Shown piece after piece: positions 14,963 through 18,272 of a DNA stretch of 18,272 nucleotides (within the stretch, counting starts at the first letter, position 1; the number at the start of each line of letters is the position of its first letter). The translations under genes and the position numbers were made by a program. The stretch is from contig NZ_JODL01000049.1 of NCBI RefSeq assembly GCF_000718985.1, positions 1-18,272 on the forward strand, read 5' to 3'. The notes under the pieces were generated by a model. It saw only the letters and a program-made list of their open reading frames with translations. It was not told where the DNA came from and searched no databases. Source of the stretch: Streptomyces megasporus. Its GTDB lineage: Bacteria > Actinomycetota > Actinomycetes > Streptomycetales > Streptomycetaceae.

Positions 14963-15850
14963 TTAGCCTTCCGGCTCTGTCACCTGGGCTTTTACCTTCT
15001 CGCGGTCCTTCATCCAGCGCCGTACGGCTCGGTAGACGCGGTCGTCTTCCGGGTCGGCGAACGCCTCCGCCAGTGCCCGGTTCAGCTCCCGGGTGGAGAG
15101 GCGGCTCCGCTTGAGGTCTTCGGCGAGCTGGAGCGCGCGCCGCTTCACCGCTTGGCGTAGGTGCGCATCGACGGGCGCTGCGGTGCCCTTGCCGCCTTCC
15201 TCTTCCTCGGCCGGGTCGTCTGCCGATGCGGTGAGGACTCGCTGAGCCTGCCGGTGGATCTGCTGCGCGGGGTCGTCTTCTCCGTCGGGCCCGGGCAGCT
15301 CTCGGACGACCTGGGCGATGGCGGCGGCGGTGACCTTGGGCAGAGAGTCGCGCAGGAGGGCGTGGAGGGTGGCGGCGGCTTCGACGCCGTAGCGGTTCAC
15401 GACGGGCAGGAGCGCTTCGACGTGTGAGCGGGTCAGCTTGGGGACGTCGCGCAGGAGGCGGTTGGCCAGCGGCCAGCCGTTCATCATGCGGTAGGCGTCG
15501 GCCGGGGTGATGTCCCAGTCCTCGAGGAACGCTTCGAAGGTGGGATGGTCCGCGCGGTAGAGGCGGCGCTTGCTGATGGTCTCCAGCGCCTTGCCGGTGA
15601 GCCAGAACGAGGCGTGGTGTTGTTGGAGGACTGCCTGGCAGGTGGTGAGGTCCGCGCGCTCAGCCTCGGTGAGTGTGGTCGGGTCGGGGCCGGTTTCGGC
15701 GCTGCTGCCGGGGATGGTCTCGAGGGTGAACGGGGCGGCTTCCTGTTCCTGCGCGGCGGGTTTCTTGCGTGCCAGGTTCGCCAGGCCACGGGATCGGCGT
15801 GGGGGTCCGGACAGGCCGAAGCGGTCGGCGGTGGTTTCGATCTCGGTCAT
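14963..15850 (-). CDS. ParB-like plasmid partition partner protein
   Basis: A 295-residue soluble protein. Its ATG (15848-15850) overlaps the parA stop as ATGA. The N-terminus is basic and flexible (GPPRRSRGLANLARKK). Residues about 80-135 form a helical block (FWLTGKALETISKRRLYRADHP, TPADAYRMMNGWPLANRLL) that looks like a helix-turn-helix DNA-binding region. Residues about 210-220 are an acidic linker (EEEEGG), followed by a charged helical C-terminus (LKRSRLSTRELNRALAEAF). It lacks the arginine-rich GERRxRA nuclease-like box of canonical ParB. The role is assigned mainly from position after parA: it should bind the centromere, probably one of the palindromes just beyond its own gene, and stimulate the ATPase. 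Confidence 0.7.
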   Translation of the reverse strand: MTEIETTADRFGLSGPPRRSRGLANLARKKPAAQEQEAAPFTLETIPGSSAETGPDPTTLTEAERADLTTCQAVLQQHHASFWLTGKALETISKRRLYRADHPTFEAFLEDWDITPADAYRMMNGWPLANRLLRDVPKLTRSHVEALLPVVNRYGVEAAATLHALLRDSLPKVTAAAIAQVVRELPGPDGEDDPAQQIHRQAQRVLTASADDPAEEEEGGKGTAAPVDAHLRQAVKRRALQLAEDLKRSRLSTRELNRALAEAFADPEDDRVYRAVRRWMKDREKVKAQVTEPEG

Positions 15851-16800
15851 ACGGCGTCCTCTTCAGCGGCGCGAGTCAGGATCTCCCGGGCGAGGTTAGC
15901 CAGGTCTTCGGCCACGGACACGGATGTGGCGGACACCACGGTGGTGTCGGTGCCGGCGCGGCCGGAGCGCAGGTCCCAGAACTTGGGGTTGCTGGCCACA
16001 GCTTCCTCCAGTTCGTGCACCAGGCGGCCGTGGTGGCGCGCGTCCTGCCCGACTGCTTCGGAGTAGCGGACGATGGTGTCGAACAGGTAGGCGTCGTCAC
16101 CGAGTTCTTCGGCGACCCAGGCGCGGGCCCGGCGGTGGATCTGCTTGGAGGCGCTGCCGCTGCCGAAGAGCACGACGCCCAGGAGCCGCAGGTGGGGGTT
16201 GACCGCTTTGCGGACCAGTTGGAACTGGCGGGAGATGCTGCCCAGACCGTCGTTGATGGAGGCCCGGTCGGAGCGGGTGGGAGCGATCATCCAGCGGGCG
16301 GAGGAGAGCGCGATCTGCTGGAGTGGGGGGTTCTCCGGGGCGCTGTCGATGACGACGAGGTCATAGCGGCGGGCGATCGGGGCCAGGCACACGGCCAGGG
16401 CGAGGACCTGGCGGTGTTGCCGCATGCGGTAGGTGGCCTGGAGCATGTCGGGAGCCGCGCCGATGTGGGCGCCGCCGATCACGACGTCAAGGCCTGGGCG
16501 GACACCGGAGACCGGCTCCAGGGGCTTGCCGGTGCGCAGGGCTTCGTAGAAGGCGGCGCCTTCGTCGTCGATGCTGGTTCCTCGGTAGCCCAGGTCCCGG
16601 CCGACGTTGCCCTGGCCGTTGACGTCGATCAGCAAGACCCTGCCCGCGTCGCCGTCCGAGGCGGCGGCGTCGGCGGCCACCAGGCCGGCGAAGTTGGATG
16701 CGAGAGTGGTCTTCCCGACGCCGCCTTTGCCGTTGGCGACAACGTAGGTGTTGGCCAGGGCCTCCCAGTCGATGGGGGGCACGTCATCGTCATCGAGCAT
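15847..16800 (-). CDS. parA: ParA-family partition ATPase
   Basis: A 317-residue protein from ATG 16798-16800, with AGGAG 8 bases upstream; an earlier in-frame ATG 39 bp upstream lacks a site. The deviant Walker A motif KGGVGKTT is at residues 25-32 in YVVANGKGGVGKTTLASNFAG. The Walker A' region reads LLIDVNGQGNVG where most ParA proteins have DLDPQGN, keeping the catalytic-type Asp59 but changing the next residues. Walker B is YDLVVIDSAPENPP. ParA forms ATP-dependent dimers on the nucleoid and moves ParB-bound plasmids to daughter cells or spores. The small N-terminus without a helix-turn-helix suggests that autoregulation is done by the partner protein. It is first gene of a two-gene operon. 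Confidence 0.9.
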   Translation of the reverse strand: MLDDDDVPPIDWEALANTYVVANGKGGVGKTTLASNFAGLVAADAAASDGDAGRVLLIDVNGQGNVGRDLGYRGTSIDDEGAAFYEALRTGKPLEPVSGVRPGLDVVIGGAHIGAAPDMLQATYRMRQHRQVLALAVCLAPIARRYDLVVIDSAPENPPLQQIALSSARWMIAPTRSDRASINDGLGSISRQFQLVRKAVNPHLRLLGVVLFGSGSASKQIHRRARAWVAEELGDDAYLFDTIVRYSEAVGQDARHHGRLVHELEEAVASNPKFWDLRSGRAGTDTTVVSATSVSVAEDLANLAREILTRAAEEDAV

Positions 16801-17039
16801 GGCCGTCTCTCCTGTCGTGTCTGCTACGTCGCCCCGCATCGTCCCACGCCCGGGAACGCGGGCAGCAAAGTCCGGACGGGCCTGTACGGGATGGTTGGAA
16901 AGCGCAGCCTTGCAATCCTGTTCCTGGGTTTCAGGTCTGGCTTCGTCGTCGCTCTTGGCCGGTTCAGATTCTCACGGCTCTCCCGGGTGCCCCTTCAGAG
17001 GCAGGGACTCAATCCCCAAGTCCTCACTACTGTTCCCTC

Positions 17040-17633
17040 ATGAAGGAAAGTGACTGGATCGCCCTTGTGTCAGTCGTTGTGTCTTTGACCGCTGCCGGCA
17101 TCAGCATCTGGCAGGCGAGGACCGCCGGCGCCTCGGCAAAAGCTGCCAAGGAACAGGCAGAGGCCGCGGTTCGGGCGAACGAGTTGACCCAGCAGCAGAT
17201 GGACCGTGAAGAAGCCCGCGCGCAGCAGGCCGCCGCCGACGCGGAGGCGGCTGCCTTGCTCGAGGCGGAGAAGGTCCACCTGAGGTTTTCCAGTAACGGC
17301 GGCTCTGTGGTCGTGGAAATCACGAACAACGGCGTGGCCCCCATCACCGAAGTAGAGCTTCTCAAGGTGGAGGCGCTTGACGAAGGCCCGTGGGCAGGGT
17401 GGACCGTGAACCGCAACATGTCAGGACCGATGGTTCAAACCAAGCGGAGCATCCTTCGGAGCCACGAGGATATGGAGGTAGCCACGTGGCTTCTTGACCG
17501 TGATGGGCAGCGCGTGCCGCAGCTTCCCAGGAGCGTGAGAGCCCTTGTCCGTTTTCGTGACCAGGACGGCCAGTGGTGGCAGGTCACCGGTGGAGGAGAG
17601 CCGCCCGTACCGGCTGACCCGCCCACCACGTGA
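17040..17633 (+). CDS. Membrane-anchored coiled-coil protein, unknown function
   Basis: A 197-residue protein starting at ATG 17040. No Shine-Dalgarno is visible in the preceding bases (CTACTGTTCCCTC), so the message may be leaderless. Residues 5-24 form a single transmembrane helix (WIALVSVVVSLTAAGISIW). A long Ala/Glu/Gln-rich coiled coil follows (about 27-78), then a beta-rich soluble domain with VHLRFSSNGGSVVVEITNNGVAPITEVEL and a WTVNRNM segment. The order helix, coiled coil, beta domain is common in actinobacterial proteins of unknown role, including phage- and plasmid-borne ones. The beta part resembles an immunoglobulin-like fold in its V-x-I-x-N-x-G pattern. It reads away from parA and ends before the large bidirectional hairpin. 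Confidence 0.75.
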   Translation: MKESDWIALVSVVVSLTAAGISIWQARTAGASAKAAKEQAEAAVRANELTQQQMDREEARAQQAAADAEAAALLEAEKVHLRFSSNGGSVVVEITNNGVAPITEVELLKVEALDEGPWAGWTVNRNMSGPMVQTKRSILRSHEDMEVATWLLDRDGQRVPQLPRSVRALVRFRDQDGQWWQVTGGGEPPVPADPPTT

Positions 17634-17715
17634 GTTCTCGTCTTCGAACCCTAGGACCGACGGTCAGCAAACGACCCTCGCCCGTTCAGCCTCTGGGAGC
17701 AGGCGCTAACGCACA

Positions 17716-17761
17716 AAAGGCCCCTCGCACGGACGCCGGAGCGTCCGTGCGAGGGGCCTTT
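17716..17761. terminator. Perfect 21-bp bidirectional terminator
   Basis: Arms 17716-17736 and 17741-17761 pair perfectly with a four-base CGGA loop. The stem is flanked by A on the left and T on the right, so it can end both the plus-strand gene at 17040 and the minus-strand gene stopping at 17765. Confidence 0.92.
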
Positions 17762-17764
17762 GGG

Positions 17765-18244
17765 CTACAGGGGAAGGGCGGTGAGGGTGGCGGCCGCGGC
17801 GAGGTGGGCCAGGCCGGTGAGGATGCAGTCGACCGCCCACCGGATCCGGGTGTACTTGCGGGCGGCGAGGGCGGACAGGACGCGGATCTGATCGGGACGC
17901 CGGTCGTCGGCGAGTTGGTGGCGGACCTGGTCGGGGGTGAGGTGGGCCCAGTGGGGCCAGGAGGCCCGGTCGGTGCCGCCTGTGTGGGGGCGGACCGCGC
18001 AGAGCAGCAGCACGGTGGCGGTGGCCAGCGCGGCCAGGGCCAGGGCGCCGGCGATGCGGGCGGCGGTGGGTGGGTGGAGGTCGGGGGCGGCAGAGAGGGT
18101 GCCGGCCAGCAGGGCACCGGTGAGGGCCAGCAGCAGGGAGGCCTTGGTCTCGCAGCGAGCGAGCTGGTTCTCCAGGCCGGTCACGGCCTGGTCCAGCGCC
18201 CGGTCCGGGTCCCGGACCGTCGTCGCGGCGGGTGTGGTGGTCAT
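17765..18244 (-). CDS. Pycsar-effector-like membrane protein (PycTM/DUF5706 type)
   Basis: A 159-residue protein from ATG 18242-18244, with AAGGAG 11 bases upstream. The layout fits the Pycsar effector family. An amphipathic N-terminal helix ends in LARCETKASLLLALTGALLAG, including the characteristic KAS-LL entry into the first membrane helix (about 34-52). A second helix lies at about 62-84 (LALAALATATVLLLCAV). A soluble part follows, then LSALAARKYTRIRWAVDCI leading into a third membrane helix (about 137-157). In Pycsar defence a pyrimidine cyclase makes cCMP or cUMP on phage infection and the membrane effector then impairs the membrane. The cyclase is normally the neighbouring upstream gene, which here would be beyond the window. 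Many plasmid copies of this family stand alone, so defence function is not proved. Confidence 0.68.
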   Translation of the reverse strand: MTTTPAATTVRDPDRALDQAVTGLENQLARCETKASLLLALTGALLAGTLSAAPDLHPPTAARIAGALALAALATATVLLLCAVRPHTGGTDRASWPHWAHLTPDQVRHQLADDRRPDQIRVLSALAARKYTRIRWAVDCILTGLAHLAAAATLTALPL

Positions 18245-18272
18245 CGGGCGGGGGTCTCCTTCACGGCGGTCA
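18241..18272 (-). CDS. 3' end of an upstream gene (partial)
   Basis: On the minus strand the last bases of the window read, in one frame, TAVKETPAR and TGA. The stop overlaps the effector start as ATGA, the same coupling seen in other operons of this window. If real, this is the gene preceding the effector, and in a Pycsar operon it would be the cyclase. Only nine codons are visible, so its identity cannot be judged. Confidence 0.4.
   Translation of the reverse strand, partial: TAVKETPAR

Noticed and set aside
12621..14966. 781-codon plus-strand frame and a 675-codon minus-strand frame over the relaxase
   Set aside because: Both are compositional shadows (Gly/Arg/Pro runs) in very G+C-rich DNA; only the third frame shows relaxase motifs.

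Overview
The window looks like part of a high-G+C actinomycete plasmid, most likely from Streptomyces. Almost all codons end in G or C, Shine-Dalgarno sequences are GGAGG-like, genes overlap by ATGA, and the right half carries plasmid functions: a ParA/ParB-type partition pair, a MobF-type relaxase and a Pycsar-type membrane effector. Whether the replicon is linear or circular cannot be seen.

Left part (1-9000): a compact biosynthetic island that resembles a ribosomally made peptide (RiPP) cluster of a type I do not recognise. A 55-residue acidic peptide gene (5743-5910, minus) has its own promoter-like sequence and Shine-Dalgarno site. A stem-loop separates it from a tightly packed minus-strand run: M3 metallopeptidase, class I O-methyltransferase, two tandem DUF6445-like (2-oxoglutarate-oxygenase-like) proteins of which one has lost metal-ligand residues, a pentapeptide-repeat protein and a TPR protein. 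Divergently on the plus strand lie a MATE exporter and an overlapping FabH-like (KASIII) acyl enzyme with a C-H-H instead of C-H-N active site. A plausible reading is that the peptide is hydroxylated, methylated and perhaps acylated, trimmed by the M3 peptidase and exported by the MATE protein, with the pentapeptide-repeat protein as a candidate self-protection factor. The chemistry is inference.

The island is bracketed by IS110-family sequences: the last 26 codons of a transposase at the left edge (plus) and a frameshifted remnant at 9240-10043 (minus). This suggests it was brought in or rearranged by IS110 activity.

Middle (10044-12845): a rearranged, gene-poor stretch. It holds gene scraps, a 557-bp copy of the relaxase 3' end about 95% identical to the copy inside the intact gene, an inverted pair of roughly 95-bp elements, and one convincing small unknown gene (11540-11971) closed by a perfect hairpin.

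Right part (12846-18272): a MobF relaxase without a helicase domain (minus); a strong terminator; two adjacent perfect palindromes that are candidate partition sites; the parB-like and parA genes (minus, ATGA overlap); a membrane-anchored coiled-coil protein (plus); a 21-bp bidirectional terminator; and a Pycsar-effector-like membrane protein (minus), overlapped by the 3' end of an upstream gene cut off by the window edge.
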